Shown here one piece after another: positions 43,033 through 52,441 of a DNA stretch of 64,000 nt. The notes below the pieces were generated by a model. That model searched no databases, was not told the origin of the DNA, and worked only from the letters and a program-made list of their open reading frames with translations. Both the position numbers and the translations under genes were made by a program. Each line of letters starts with the position of its first letter. Position 1 is the stretch's first letter. The stretch comes from Corynebacterium sp. NML140438 (lineage in GTDB: Bacteria; Actinomycetota; Actinomycetes; Mycobacteriales; Mycobacteriaceae): the NCBI RefSeq assembly GCF_001875725.1, contig NZ_MLCQ01000029.1, positions 124,001-188,000 of the forward strand. The letters are read 5' to 3'.

Positions 43033-44544
43033 TTAGAAAATCCCTCCTGGAATTTGGGGCGCGTTGGCGTGCGCGTCTGCGTTGACCGTGATGTTGAGCT
43101 TGCTCAGGTCGGTGAGCTGCTCGAGGTTCTGCACATCCGCAAGGAAACGGTCCTGCTCTTCCTTATCGACGATCCCCTCCGCCAGCGTGCGGAACTTCTG
43201 GATGTACTGCTCACGGGCAAATGGGCGCGCCCCCAGCGGGTGCGCATCCGCCACGGCCATCTCGTCCTCGATGACGGTGCCGTCGTTGAAGGTGATGACG
43301 GCCTTCGCACCGAACGCCTTCTCGTTCGGGTCCTGCGAGTGGTAGCGGCGCGTCCACTCCGGGTCCTCCACAGTGGAGATCTTGTGCCACAGCGTGACCG
43401 TCTCAGGGCGGTTCGCGCGATCGGGTGCGTAGGAATCAACGTGGTGCCACGTGCCGTCCTCGAGTGCCACGGCGAAGATGTACATGATCGAGTGGTCGAG
43501 GGTCTCGCGAGATGCCTTCGGATCCATCTTCTGTGGGTCGTTCGCGCCGGTGCCGATGACGTAGTGGGTGTGGTGCGAGGTATGCAGCACGATGGACTCG
43601 ATGTCGGCGGTGGACTTGCCTGCGTCCACAATGGTCTGCTTCATGCGTCGCGCCAGGTCGATCGGCGCCTGCGACTGGTACTCGGCCGAGTGCTCCTTGG
43701 TGTAGGTCTCCAGGATTGCGCGCTTCGCCTCACCGTCCGCCGGCAGCGGCACAACGTAGGTGCGCTCTGGGGAGTGCAGCATCCACGCGATGAAGCCGTC
43801 CTCGCCTTCCCAGATCGGTGCGGGTGCGCCCTCGCCGCGCATCGCGCGGTCAACGGCTTCGATGCCCATCTTGCCCGCGAATGCTGGGGCGGACGCCTTC
43901 CAGGAAGAGATGAGGCCCTTGCGGGACTGGCGCGTCGCCGTCGTGGTGTGCAGCGCCTGGCCAACCGCCTGATAGATGGTGTCGACGTCCAAGTCCAGCA
44001 TGGTGCCCAGCCCAGCGGCAACCGACGGGCCAAGGTGCGCCACGTGGTCGATCTTCCACTCGTGCAGACACATGCCCTTCACCAGGTTGACCTGGATTTC
44101 GTAGCCGGTTGCGATACCGCGGATCAGCGCCTTGCCGTCGAGCCCCTTGTGCTGTGCGACTGCGAGAATCGGCGGAATGTTGTCGCCCGGGTGAGAGTAC
44201 TCCGCTGCAAGAAAGGTGTCGTGAAAGTCCAGCTCGCGGACCGCGGTACCGTTCGCAAACGCGGCCCACTCTGCGGAGTAGGCACCGTCGACACCAAAGA
44301 TCTGCGCGCCACCCTCGGCAACCGGGTGCGCCTCCGCCATCACGCGGGCGGTGGCGACTGGGCGGCGACCGTAGGAAGCAACAGCGACCGCGGCGTTGTC
44401 GATGATGCGATTAATGATCATCTCGGCTGTCTCTGCAGGAACCTCTACCGGGTCTGCCGCAACCTTTGCAATCTTGTATGCGAGGTGCTCTTCAATCGGG
44501 AAATCTTCTGCCGAACGGTGCGTGCGCACATTGTGTTCGATCAT
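43033..44544 (-). CDS. prpD: 2-Methylcitrate dehydratase
   Basis: Dehydrates 2-methylcitrate to 2-methyl-cis-aconitate. 503 aa MmgE/PrpD family, with [31 protein letters not shown] and [19 protein letters not shown]. First gene of the operon; ATG at 44542-44544 has GGAG upstream. Divergent from prpR, which is expected to control it. Confidence 0.95.
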   Translation of the reverse strand: MIEHNVRTHRSAEDFPIEEHLAYKIAKVAADPVEVPAETAEMIINRIIDNAAVAVASYGRRPVATARVMAEAHPVAEGGAQIFGVDGAYSAEWAAFANGTAVRELDFHDTFLAAEYSHPGDNIPPILAVAQHKGLDGKALIRGIATGYEIQVNLVKGMCLHEWKIDHVAHLGPSVAAGLGTMLDLDVDTIYQAVGQALHTTTATRQSRKGLISSWKASAPAFAGKMGIEAVDRAMRGEGAPAPIWEGEDGFIAWMLHSPERTYVVPLPADGEAKRAILETYTKEHSAEYQSQAPIDLARRMKQTIVDAGKSTADIESIVLHTSHHTHYVIGTGANDPQKMDPKASRETLDHSIMYIFAVALEDGTWHHVDSYAPDRANRPETVTLWHKISTVEDPEWTRRYHSQDPNEKAFGAKAVITFNDGTVIEDEMAVADAHPLGARPFAREQYIQKFRTLAEGIVDKEEQDRFLADVQNLEQLTDLSKLNITVNADAHANAPQIPGGIF

Positions 44545-44733
44545 CTCGGCTCCTTCGTCTTTTGCTGAAGTTCCGCATCTGCGAAACGTTGTCGATGTTG
44601 CAGCTCATACTAAGAAGCAAAATGTGATGCGGGCCATGATTTTTGCCTGTAAACTTCTGCGTACAAATTCAATTGACTCTGCAAACCCTGCTAACTGCGC
44701 TGCATAGACACACAAAACCGAGGAAAAGCACTC
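44545..44733. promoter_or_regulatory. Divergent prpD/prpR control region
   Basis: 189 bp. Two related motifs CTGCGAAAC (44579-44587) and CTGCAAACC (44679-44687) lie exactly 100 bp apart, one near each gene, and resemble the TTTGCAAA-type sites of PrpR/RamB regulators. TTGACT at 44673-44678 could be the prpR -35. Operator role is inferred. Confidence 0.45.
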
Positions 44734-46041
44734 ATGACAAAGCTGTACGCGGGGGCAAAGATACAGACGCTCCGCCGTGAACTCGAACTCACACAAGGGG
44801 AAATGGCCCGCCGAATCGACATCTCAACGAGCTATCTCAACCAGCTCGAAAACGACCAGCGTCCCCTCACCGTCAGTGTGCTCCTCCAACTCACCAACGT
44901 GTTTCAGCTCTCCCCCACCTTCTTCTCCCCCGACGAAGACCAACGTGTGGTCAACGAGCTGTCCGAACTCCTCCCGCGCATTCCACAACCGCAACTGCAC
45001 GAGTTCGCACAGCGCTTCCCCGACATCGCAAATACCCTCCGGGCGCTGCCCTCTCCCGAAACAGCCGACCCCGAACATCCCCACGCGTTAGTCCGCGAGT
45101 TCTTCCAAAACCACAAGAACTACTTCCACGAACTCGACGTCGCAGCCGAACAGCTCGCCGCGCACACCGCGAACCGACAACTGCGACTGACCCGGCTCGC
45201 CGCGACCTTCGACCGCGAATACGGCATCCAAGTGCGCTTCAACCAGTACGCCCACGGCCCCCGCTCTACCCTGCAACACAATCAGCGCGAGATCCGCCTA
45301 CGCACCGGCCTGACCGAAGCGCAGCAGTGCTTCGAACTCGCCTACCACTACGGCCGCACCGCGTTCGCCGCACTCATCGACGAATACGTGCGCGACACCT
45401 TCAATGAGGCAACACAACCCGAACCCGTTCAACTTGCCCGCCACGGGCTGGCGCAGTACTTCGCCGCGGCCGTCACCATGCCCTACGCCGAACTCCTTCA
45501 GGCCGCCGAGGAAACCCGCTACGACATCGACGTCATCTCAGCGCGCTTCGGCACCGGCTTCGAGTCCACCTGCCAACGCCTCGCCACCTTGCAGCGCCCC
45601 GGCGCGGAAGCAATCCCGTTCGTCTTCGTTCGCACAGACCGGGCAGGCAATATTTCGAAGCGCCAGTCGTCGACCGCGTTTCACTTCTCACGCCATGGCG
45701 GGGGCTGCCCCTTGTGGGTCGTGCACCGCGCGTTTGAAACCTCGAACAGGGTGACGCGCCAGGTCGCCGTCATGCCGGACGGGCGGACCTACTTGTGGAT
45801 CGCCCGCATGGTGCAGGGCCCCGTCGTCGGTTTCGACTCCCCGCGCCGGGAGCACGCGGTGGTGTTGGGCTGCGATATCGCGTTCGCCCAACGCATGATC
45901 TACGCCGACGGGCTGAACATCTCCCCCGAGTCGGCGACAAAAATTGGCCCCGGCTGCGCTACCTGCCCGCGCACATCGTGCCCGCAGCGAGCGTTTCCGG
46001 GGCCACCGAGCTCTCACCCGGGTACCGAGGTCGGGTACTAG
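44734..46041 (+). CDS. prpR: Short-chain fatty acid regulator PrpR (ScfR family)
   Basis: 435 aa. N-terminal HTH_3 domain (KIQTLRRELELTQGEMARRI, STSYLNQLENDQRPL), an IrrE/DUF955-like middle domain with the metal motif degenerated, and a C-terminal ScfR domain with the cysteine cluster GPGCATCPRTSCPQRAFP, which binds an Fe-S cluster in mycobacterial PrpR. Divergent from prpDBC, so it most likely activates that operon in response to propionate metabolites; the paralogue RamB is the alternative. ATG 44734 follows GAGGAAAAG. The end overlaps convergent lpdA by 4 bases. Confidence 0.9.
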   Translation: MTKLYAGAKIQTLRRELELTQGEMARRIDISTSYLNQLENDQRPLTVSVLLQLTNVFQLSPTFFSPDEDQRVVNELSELLPRIPQPQLHEFAQRFPDIANTLRALPSPETADPEHPHALVREFFQNHKNYFHELDVAAEQLAAHTANRQLRLTRLAATFDREYGIQVRFNQYAHGPRSTLQHNQREIRLRTGLTEAQQCFELAYHYGRTAFAALIDEYVRDTFNEATQPEPVQLARHGLAQYFAAAVTMPYAELLQAAEETRYDIDVISARFGTGFESTCQRLATLQRPGAEAIPFVFVRTDRAGNISKRQSSTAFHFSRHGGGCPLWVVHRAFETSNRVTRQVAVMPDGRTYLWIARMVQGPVVGFDSPRREHAVVLGCDIAFAQRMIYADGLNISPESATKIGPGCATCPRTSCPQRAFPGPPSSHPGTEVGY

Positions 46042-47444
46042 TCCAGATCGGACTTAGCAATCAGCCTGCGTGCCGCCTCTGTAATCGAACCGGACAGGGA
46101 CGGGTACACCGCCATCGAATTCGCCAGCTGACGCACAGTCAGGTCGTTCGCCACCGCGATGGTCAGCGACAGGATCAACTCCGAGGCAGTCGGGGCGACA
46201 ATCACGCCACCGAGCACCTGGCCGGAACCCTTGCGGGCAAAAATCTTCACAAAACCATGCTGGAGGGAGCGCATCTTCGCGCGAGGGTTCGTCGCCAAGT
46301 CCAGCTTGTAGATGTCCGCGTCGACCTCGCCGTCGGTGATCTGCTGCTGCGTCACGCCAACCGCTGCGATCTCCGGTCGGGTAAAGACCGCGTTGCCCAC
46401 CGTCTTCAAACGCACCGGCGAAACCCCCTCACCCAGGGCGTGGTCGACGGCAATGCGACCCTGCTGCGCTGCGACGGATGCCAGCGGCATCAGGTCACTG
46501 CAGTCGCCCGCGGCGTAAATGCCAGCGACGTTGGTGCGCGACACGCGGTCAACAACGATGTGGCCCGACGGCGCGACTTCCACACCGGCTGCCTCCAGGT
46601 TGAGGTCCGCCGTATTCGGAATTGAACCAATGGACATCATCACGTGCGAGCCGGTAATTTCGCGCCCGTCCGTCGTGCGGACCACCACGCCGTCGCCGGT
46701 ATTCGTCACGGACTCCACACGGGCATGCTTCTCCAGGTGCACGCCACGGCCAGCGAGTACGTCTTCGAGCACGTCAGCGGCATCGGCGTCGTCGTGCGGC
46801 AGGATGCGGTCGCGCGACGCCACCATGGTCACCTTGACACCAAGCTCAGCAAACGCAGAAACAAACTCGGCGCCAGTCACGCCGGAACCGACCACGATCA
46901 GGTGCGTCGGCATCTCCTGCAGGCTGTACATCTGGCGCCAGTTCAGGATGCGCTCACCGTCCGGCTCAGCGCCCGGCAGCACGCGCGGATTCGCGCCGGT
47001 GCACACCAGCACCATGTCGCAGTCGATGGTCTCGGTGTCGTTGCCCTCGCAGCACACCTCCACGCGGTGCGTGGTGTGTCCAACCTGCTGGTCAGCGAAC
47101 CGTGCGCGCCCCTGAATGAGGCGCACACCGCGCTGCTCTAGCTGCTTCTTAATGTCACTCGACTGCTTCTCCGCCAGCGCGATCACACGCTCATTGAGGG
47201 CACTCAACGAAAGCTGGGCCTCACCCAGTCCGTGGTTGAGGCCCATATCGTCTGCACGACGAAGGTCGGTCTTGATGTTGGCTCCGGCAATGAAGCCCTT
47301 CGAAGGGACAACGTCTTTGCGGATAGCGGAGCCGCCCAAACCGTTGTCTTCCACGATGGTGATATCGGCCCCGTACTTTGATGCGACCAGCGCGGCCTCG
47401 TAACCAGCCGGCCCTCCGCCAATAATGACGATCTTCTTCGACAC
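46038..47444 (-). CDS. lpdA: NAD(P)H-quinone reductase LpdA-like flavoprotein
   Basis: 468-aa pyridine nucleotide-disulfide oxidoreductase fold: FAD motif GGGPAGYEAA at the N-terminus, NAD(P) motif VVGSGVTGAEF, second FAD motif YAAGDCSD. The active-site CxxxxC is missing (GLGGSAIRKDVVPSK replaces GGTCLNVGCIPSK), as in mycobacterial LpdA (Rv3303c), which reduces quinones rather than disulfides. GTG at 47442-47444 has GAGGAG 7 nt upstream. Neighbours upp and amidohydrolase match the mycobacterial order. Confidence 0.88.
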   Translation of the reverse strand: MSKKIVIIGGGPAGYEAALVASKYGADITIVEDNGLGGSAIRKDVVPSKGFIAGANIKTDLRRADDMGLNHGLGEAQLSLSALNERVIALAEKQSSDIKKQLEQRGVRLIQGRARFADQQVGHTTHRVEVCCEGNDTETIDCDMVLVCTGANPRVLPGAEPDGERILNWRQMYSLQEMPTHLIVVGSGVTGAEFVSAFAELGVKVTMVASRDRILPHDDADAADVLEDVLAGRGVHLEKHARVESVTNTGDGVVVRTTDGREITGSHVMMSIGSIPNTADLNLEAAGVEVAPSGHIVVDRVSRTNVAGIYAAGDCSDLMPLASVAAQQGRIAVDHALGEGVSPVRLKTVGNAVFTRPEIAAVGVTQQQITDGEVDADIYKLDLATNPRAKMRSLQHGFVKIFARKGSGQVLGGVIVAPTASELILSLTIAVANDLTVRQLANSMAVYPSLSGSITEAARRLIAKSDLD

Positions 47445-47535
47445 CTACATACTCCTCAACGGTCTTCGTCGTTCACACAAATACTTGACTATTCTACACC
47501 GCCGTACGCTGCTTCGATACCCACCAAAAGTTGCA

Positions 47536-48726
47536 CTAGCTGAGGTTTTCCGCATATTTTTCGACGACCCCTCCGAACAACCGCACCCCCACCTCAAGGG
47601 CACGCTCATCAATATTGAGATCGCCCTGATGCAGGTCCTGCATCTCCCCCTCACCGCTCCACGCACCAAGCCTGAACATCGCCCCCGGCACGTGCTCCAG
47701 GTACCAGGAGAAGTCCTCGCCGCCGGATGACTGCGGCGCGGTCACCACCGCGTGGGGGTCGATCCTGCGGCCTGCTTGAACTCCGAGTGCGGTCGCGGCG
47801 TCATCATTGAGCACCGGCGGCACGCCGCGCATGTAGTCCAGGTGGTACGTGCATCCGGTCGGCGCGACCACCAGGTCAATCAGGTCGGTGACCAGGTCTT
47901 CGAGGATGCGCCACGTCCCGATATCTGCCGTTCGCAGCGTGCCCAGCAGCTCACCAGTCTTCGGGATGGCGTTCGCCGCATCTCCCGACTCCACGTGCCC
48001 GAACACCAGCACCGTGCCCGTCCGCGGGTCGACCCGGCGCGACAGCAGCGCAGGCAGCTGCGTGATCAGCGCCCCGAGCGCGTACACGACATCCGCCGAG
48101 AGCTGCGGGCGCGACGTGTGCCCACCCGGCCCGTTGACGGTAATGCGCAGCACATCCGACGCGGACGTGATCGCGCCCGTGCGCACACCGACTTGCCCCA
48201 CGCGCAGTTTCGGTTCGGCGTGGAGGGCAAAAATACTCGCGACGTCCTGCAGCGCACCCCACTCGATGACGTCGAGTGCCCCGCCGTTCATGACTTCCTC
48301 CGCCGGTTGGAAGATGATGCGCACGCCGAGCGGCAGCTGGATCGTCGATAAGGCACACGCGAGTGCGAGCACCACCGTCGTGTGCACATCATGCCCGCAC
48401 GCGTGGGAAACACCCGGGTGCTGCGATGCGAACGGCAGGCCTGTCTGCTCCGGTACTTTCAGGGCATCGATATCGCCGCGGAACGCGAGCCGCTTACCGT
48501 CCTTCGGCCCCAGGTCAACGTAGAGACCGGTGCCCGGAAAGAGAACCGGCTCCAGGCCGTGCTCACGCAGCACCTTCGCGATGAACTCTGTGGTGGCGAA
48601 TTCCTGGTTAGAAAGCTCAGGGAACGAGTGAAAATGACGGCGCCATTCCACCATCGTCGAGTGGTGTTCCTGGACCCATTGGTCTACCGCGCGCGCAATT
48701 CCTCCGGCCGTCATTGTGTTGCTCAC
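47536..48726 (-). CDS. M20 family amidohydrolase (AmiA/hippurate hydrolase-like)
   Basis: 396 aa M20D metallo-amidohydrolase with ligands in CGHDVHTT, AEEVMNGGA, HAEP and the C-terminal GGEDFSWYL. Probably hydrolyses N-acyl amino acids or related amides in the cytoplasm; substrate unknown. GTG at 48724-48726 or ATG four codons later (48712-48714) are both possible starts. It lies upstream of lpdA in the same direction; the 91-base gap holds TAGAAT (47491-47496), perhaps the lpdA -10. Confidence 0.87.
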   Translation of the reverse strand: MSNTMTAGGIARAVDQWVQEHHSTMVEWRRHFHSFPELSNQEFATTEFIAKVLREHGLEPVLFPGTGLYVDLGPKDGKRLAFRGDIDALKVPEQTGLPFASQHPGVSHACGHDVHTTVVLALACALSTIQLPLGVRIIFQPAEEVMNGGALDVIEWGALQDVASIFALHAEPKLRVGQVGVRTGAITSASDVLRITVNGPGGHTSRPQLSADVVYALGALITQLPALLSRRVDPRTGTVLVFGHVESGDAANAIPKTGELLGTLRTADIGTWRILEDLVTDLIDLVVAPTGCTYHLDYMRGVPPVLNDDAATALGVQAGRRIDPHAVVTAPQSSGGEDFSWYLEHVPGAMFRLGAWSGEGEMQDLHQGDLNIDERALEVGVRLFGGVVEKYAENLS

Positions 48727-48765
48727 CCTTCACCCAGCATTTGTGCGCGTGGCTCCCACTGCGCC

Positions 48766-49122
48766 TTATTGTGGCACTGATTCTACGCCCATCTCCACCG
48801 AATCTTGCGACTTGGAGTGTTCCGCCTCCTGCTCCTCGTCGGCCGGCAGCAGCTGGAGCGGCGAAACATCGAGCGCGGCGGCGATCCTGTAGATCGTCGA
48901 AAGCGTGGGGTCAGCAGCCCTATTTCTGTTGTAGCTGTTGCGCTCCAAGTTGGACAGCAGGGACCGCGAGATCCCCGCGCGCTCCGCCAGGTACGCCTGC
49001 GATAACCCCTGCATGGTGCGCAGGGCGCGAATTCTCTCCCCTAATGCAAACGCGTAGCTGGCCCAGTACTGGTCCGAATCAACATCCGAAAACCGTGCGC
49101 CTAAACTCCCCTGGAAGAACAC
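48766..49122 (-). CDS. XRE-family transcriptional regulator
   Basis: 118 aa. A HTH_3 domain (about residues 27-92: GERIRALRTMQGLSQAYLAE, RSLLSNLERN) with conserved asparagine-rich turn, and an acidic tail. Likely a DNA-binding regulator in the upp-amidohydrolase region; target unknown. GTG at 49120-49122 follows GAGGGGG. Confidence 0.82.
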   Translation of the reverse strand: MFFQGSLGARFSDVDSDQYWASYAFALGERIRALRTMQGLSQAYLAERAGISRSLLSNLERNSYNRNRAADPTLSTIYRIAAALDVSPLQLLPADEEQEAEHSKSQDSVEMGVESVPQ

Positions 49123-49183
49123 GTATACCCCCTCGTGTACGTAGCAAACTTCCGGTGATTATACCCGACGCACGGCGTTTTGC

Positions 49184-49819
49184 CTAGAGGTCAATGTTGC
49201 GTGGCCCGTATAACCTGTCTCCGGCGTCACCAAGGCCCGGCACGATGTACGCATCCTCATTCAACCCTGGGTCAATAACGGCAGTGATCAGCCGCACTGA
49301 CCCACCATGCTGCTTCAACTTATCGACGCCCGGCTGCGCACTGACCATGCACACACAAGTAATGTCGTCTGCCCCGCGGCCCTCCAACAATTCGATCGCG
49401 TGGATGAGGGAACCCCCGGTTGCCAGCATCGGGTCGACCAGGAACACAGGCTGACCGGACAGGTCATCGGGCAACGCCTCGAGGTACGGAACCGGCTGGT
49501 GGGTCTTCTCGTCGCGTGCCATGCCGATGAAGCCGACCTGTGCGTCCGGGATCATGGACAGTGCGGGGTCAATCATGCCGAGGCCGGCACGAATAATGGG
49601 AACAATGATTGGGGGTTTTTCCAAACGAACGCCGGTGGCGGTTGCTACCGGAGTTTTGGTTTCAAACGTTTCGGTTTTCAGGTCACGCGATGCTTCATAA
49701 ATCAGCATCGCCCCCAGGTCAGCGAGTGCGGCGCGAAACGCAGTGTTGTCGCTTCGCTCGTCACGCATCAGTGTCAGGCGGGAGGCTGCCAGGGGGTGGT
49801 CAACAACGGTAATTTCCAT
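49184..49819 (-). CDS. upp: Uracil phosphoribosyltransferase
   Basis: Salvages uracil to UMP with PRPP. 211 aa, normal length. PRPP loop [15 protein letters not shown], uracil-binding C-terminal GDAGDRLYG, and PIIRAGLGM are conserved. ATG at 49817-49819 has TACCAT 7 nt upstream and no ribosome site: probably leaderless. Confidence 0.96.
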   Translation of the reverse strand: MEITVVDHPLAASRLTLMRDERSDNTAFRAALADLGAMLIYEASRDLKTETFETKTPVATATGVRLEKPPIIVPIIRAGLGMIDPALSMIPDAQVGFIGMARDEKTHQPVPYLEALPDDLSGQPVFLVDPMLATGGSLIHAIELLEGRGADDITCVCMVSAQPGVDKLKQHGGSVRLITAVIDPGLNEDAYIVPGLGDAGDRLYGPRNIDL

Positions 49820-49826
49820 AACTCAC

Positions 49827-49832
49827 ATGGTA
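49827..49832 (-). promoter_or_regulatory. -10 box TACCAT of leaderless upp
   Basis: Minus-strand TACCAT ends 7 nt before the upp ATG. The 61-bp gap to the divergent gene at 49881 is shared. Confidence 0.45.
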
Positions 49833-49880
49833 ATTGAAATTCGCAGGGAACCGATTACTGACTCCGTGCGTCCAACTCAT

Positions 49881-50162
49881 ATGACTACTTTCGCTTTTGA
49901 CCAATCAACCATCCATTCGCACGCTGATTCATTACGTGACGACGCGGCTGCGCTGCAACCGTTGCCCAACGTTCCAGTGCCAAATGTGTGGCCACTCGCG
50001 GAGTTCAGCCAGGCACTCTCGCAAGCAGTAGAGCAGGAAAACGCGCGAAGCGAGGCCCTCAGTGAGGAAGCAAGTCGCGTTGCGTTCGCGATGCTCAAAG
50101 CGGTGCAAGCCGCCATCAGTGTCGATGAGCGCTTCAGCCAGCGGCTTCAGGCGGTGCTGTGA
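49881..50162 (+). CDS. Small helical protein upstream of NlpC/P60 gene
   Basis: 93 aa, predicted almost entirely helical with two amphipathic helices, no signal peptide and no cysteine; reminiscent in size and shape of WXG100 proteins but without the WxG turn. It overlaps the hydrolase gene by one base (TGATG), so the two are made together. The ATG at 49881 has no clear ribosome site. Function unknown; a partner or chaperone of the hydrolase is the simplest guess. Confidence 0.7.
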   Translation: MTTFAFDQSTIHSHADSLRDDAAALQPLPNVPVPNVWPLAEFSQALSQAVEQENARSEALSEEASRVAFAMLKAVQAAISVDERFSQRLQAVL

Positions 50163-51124
50163 TGGCTGCACTAGCTGCGGGCATTGACCCGATCGCGGCA
50201 GCGCAGCTCATTCTGCGACACGTTCCTGCCCCACTTCCCCAACTTCCGTCCCTTTCCACTCCTGACTTTTCCGACATCGAGCCTTTGGCCGCGTTCGTGG
50301 GAGCTCACCCTGCGGGCCAAGTATTGCGCAATGCCGCCAACTTGCTGGGGAAAGATCGCGACACCATTGTCAAGGTGTTCGGCCAGGCGAGCGGCCTCGT
50401 GTTCTTTGCTGCTAAGGACTTAAGCGGCATCGTGGTTGATCTCATCAGAGCAACCCAGCCGCTCATACCACTGCTGCTCAACCCCGCAACTGCGATCGCA
50501 GCGGGGATCGATATCGCCGCCCAGGTCGCGTTTGCGGTCACCCGGGCTGGGTTCACGCTCAACGGACTGGCGAACGATCTCACCCCGCTGGCCAAGCAGC
50601 TGACGGAAATTGTCGCCCACGCCGCGAGCCAGCCAGCTATTGCGGCAAATGCTCGGGCGAAGGCCGCCATGCACGAGCTCGAGCGCCACATCACTGCGCG
50701 CGACATCGCCCCTCCGAAGCAGGAAATCACGCAGCTTGCCGCTGTGCAGCAGGCGGGGCCTCCGCCCGCTCGGGGAGGCTCGGCAGCAGGTGAGGCTGCG
50801 GTTGCGGCGGCGAAGCAGCAGCTCGGCACCAGGTACGCATGGGGTGGATCTGCTCCGGGCGGGTTCGACTGCTCCGGACTGACCAGCTGGGCCTACCGCC
50901 AGGCCGGGGTGGAGCTCCCTCGCCTTGCACAGGAGCAAAACATTGGGCAGCAGGTTCGCTACGAAGACCTGCAGCCTGGCGACCTGGCGGTGTGGGACGG
51001 GCACGTCGCGATGTACGCCGGCGACGGAATGCTCATCGAAGCCGGCGACCCGGTTCAGATGAATCCAGTGCGGACAGAAAACATGGGAATGGCCTTCAAA
51101 GGTTTCTGGCGCCCGACAGCGTGA
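50162..51124 (+). CDS. NlpC/P60 family peptidoglycan hydrolase
   Basis: 320 aa. The C-terminal NlpC/P60 domain (about 205-320) has catalytic Cys237 in FDCSGLTSWAY and His281 in WDGHVAMYAGDG; the third polar position is Glu293 (MLIEAG) instead of the usual His. The N-terminal 200 residues are helical and hydrophobic, with no obvious cleavable Sec signal, so the export route is unclear. In C. glutamicum the nlpC gene beside upp is a known MtrA target; no clear GTCACA array is seen here. ATG at 50162 overlaps the previous stop. Confidence 0.88.
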   Translation: MAALAAGIDPIAAAQLILRHVPAPLPQLPSLSTPDFSDIEPLAAFVGAHPAGQVLRNAANLLGKDRDTIVKVFGQASGLVFFAAKDLSGIVVDLIRATQPLIPLLLNPATAIAAGIDIAAQVAFAVTRAGFTLNGLANDLTPLAKQLTEIVAHAASQPAIAANARAKAAMHELERHITARDIAPPKQEITQLAAVQQAGPPPARGGSAAGEAAVAAAKQQLGTRYAWGGSAPGGFDCSGLTSWAYRQAGVELPRLAQEQNIGQQVRYEDLQPGDLAVWDGHVAMYAGDGMLIEAGDPVQMNPVRTENMGMAFKGFWRPTA

Positions 51125-51130
51125 TAGATT
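51125..51130 (+). promoter_or_regulatory. -10 box TAGATT of leaderless gene at 51137
   Basis: TAGATT ends 6 nt before ATG 51137, right after the hydrolase stop codon. Confidence 0.5.
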
Positions 51131-51136
51131 TGCTGC

Positions 51137-52375
51137 ATGATTACCCGTGCTATTTTGCCCGTCAAGCTTTCACTGACCGACGGCGATTTCTACACCCTGT
51201 GGGCGCCAACCTGGAAGGAGCACGGCTCCGAGTGGCAGGCCTTTTTCGGCGATGAAAACTCGGTGCTCGTGTTCGAATCCCCCGAGGCGCTGCTCGCGTA
51301 CATGAACAACACGCCGAAGCACGACCTTGCGGACCACCCGAAGTGGGAGCAGTTCTCCAACCAGGGCGACGACCGCGTTGTACCGAATGACAAGCAGTAC
51401 TTCGACATCATCGGTGCGCCGGAGCTGCTTGCTGGCCGCCCGAGCCACGAGAACGTCTCGCACCTGTCCCGCGTGCTGCAGATTTCGCGCTCCCTCGCAG
51501 AGGTCTCAGCGGCAGAGCCTGCGCTGATTTTCTTCGCCTCCCACTCAATTCTGGGCAATGTCAACCGCGGCTCGGACCATTACCAGGGTGAGAACGGCAT
51601 GGACGAGTGGTCGGGCGTCGGCCGAGTCGTGCTGGCTAACTGGGAGGACGTAGTCAAGTCCCTCGATGAGTCGGTCCGCGTGGTGCCAACGGATTCCATC
51701 GACGCCGCTGCCGTCAGCGCCGCTGCCGCAGCCATTGAGGCCGCACAGCAGGCCCGCGAGGAGGCACAGCAGCAGGCTGCCGAGCAGGAACAGGCGGAGC
51801 AGGAATCGCAAGACCCTTACGACAACTCCGCGTGGGCGCGCGCCGGCATCGACCCGGTCAAGGTCTCTATCCAGGGCAAGAGCGTCTACACGCTGCGCAC
51901 CTACCTGGGCTCCAACCCGGTATTTTTGGGCAAGTACGGCGAAATCTTCACCTTCCCGTCCACGAAGCACCTTGGCCGTTGGATCATCGAGAATGATGAC
52001 CACGACCTGGCTGGCGTCGCCACCTGGCCTGACCTGGTCACCCTGGCTAACGCCGGCGAGCTCGAGGTCACCGTTCACCCGGACAACTCCTACTCGTTCA
52101 ACGGCATCGCGCAGGACATCAAGCAGGGCGTTGATGCCGTCGATACCAAGCAGATGGCGAAGGCCTACGAGCTGCTTGCCGACGCCGCCGACTGGGCCAA
52201 GGACGACTCGCTCAATTCCTTCCTCCTGGCAAACCCACGTATGCAGGACTACCTGGCATACATGCTCGGCTCCACTGAAGCCGCAGGCTACGTCCCGTCC
52301 GCACCGTTTACGGATAAGGCTGAGGCGTGGAACGAGATGGAGCTGCAACTCATCAAGCGCTTCTCCAAGTTCTAG
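51137..52375 (+). CDS. Hypothetical protein with internal duplication and coiled-coil linker
   Basis: 412 aa, acidic, cytoplasmic. Two related modules are visible: residues about 8-75 (PVKLSLTDGDFYTLWAP ... HDLADHPKWEQ) and about 226-300 (PVKVSIQGKSVYTLRTY ... HDLAGVATWPD). Between them is an Ala/Gln/Glu-rich coiled coil (about 188-220). No enzyme motif is recognised. Probably leaderless. Conserved-looking actinobacterial protein; function unknown. Confidence 0.8.
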   Translation: MITRAILPVKLSLTDGDFYTLWAPTWKEHGSEWQAFFGDENSVLVFESPEALLAYMNNTPKHDLADHPKWEQFSNQGDDRVVPNDKQYFDIIGAPELLAGRPSHENVSHLSRVLQISRSLAEVSAAEPALIFFASHSILGNVNRGSDHYQGENGMDEWSGVGRVVLANWEDVVKSLDESVRVVPTDSIDAAAVSAAAAAIEAAQQAREEAQQQAAEQEQAEQESQDPYDNSAWARAGIDPVKVSIQGKSVYTLRTYLGSNPVFLGKYGEIFTFPSTKHLGRWIIENDDHDLAGVATWPDLVTLANAGELEVTVHPDNSYSFNGIAQDIKQGVDAVDTKQMAKAYELLADAADWAKDDSLNSFLLANPRMQDYLAYMLGSTEAAGYVPSAPFTDKAEAWNEMELQLIKRFSKF

Positions 52376-52427
52376 GCAAGTTCTAGGCGTTTCTGAGGCC
52401 GCCGAAGGCGCCGGAGCCCGGCACACG

Positions 52428-52433
52428 TAGAAT
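52428..52433 (+). promoter_or_regulatory. -10 box TAGAAT of leaderless gene at 52442
   Basis: TAGAAT ends 8 nt before ATG 52442. Confidence 0.5.
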
Positions 52434-52441
52434 GTGCCACC

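Noticed and set aside
42907..44568. 553-codon open frame on the plus strand
   Set aside because: Antisense to prpD; composition is that of a shadow frame.
49808..49835. Two GGTAATT copies 21 bp apart upstream of the NlpC pair, considered as MtrA sites
   Set aside because: They do not fit the GTCACA 9-bp period and one lies inside upp; no support beyond the known MtrA control of C. glutamicum nlpC.
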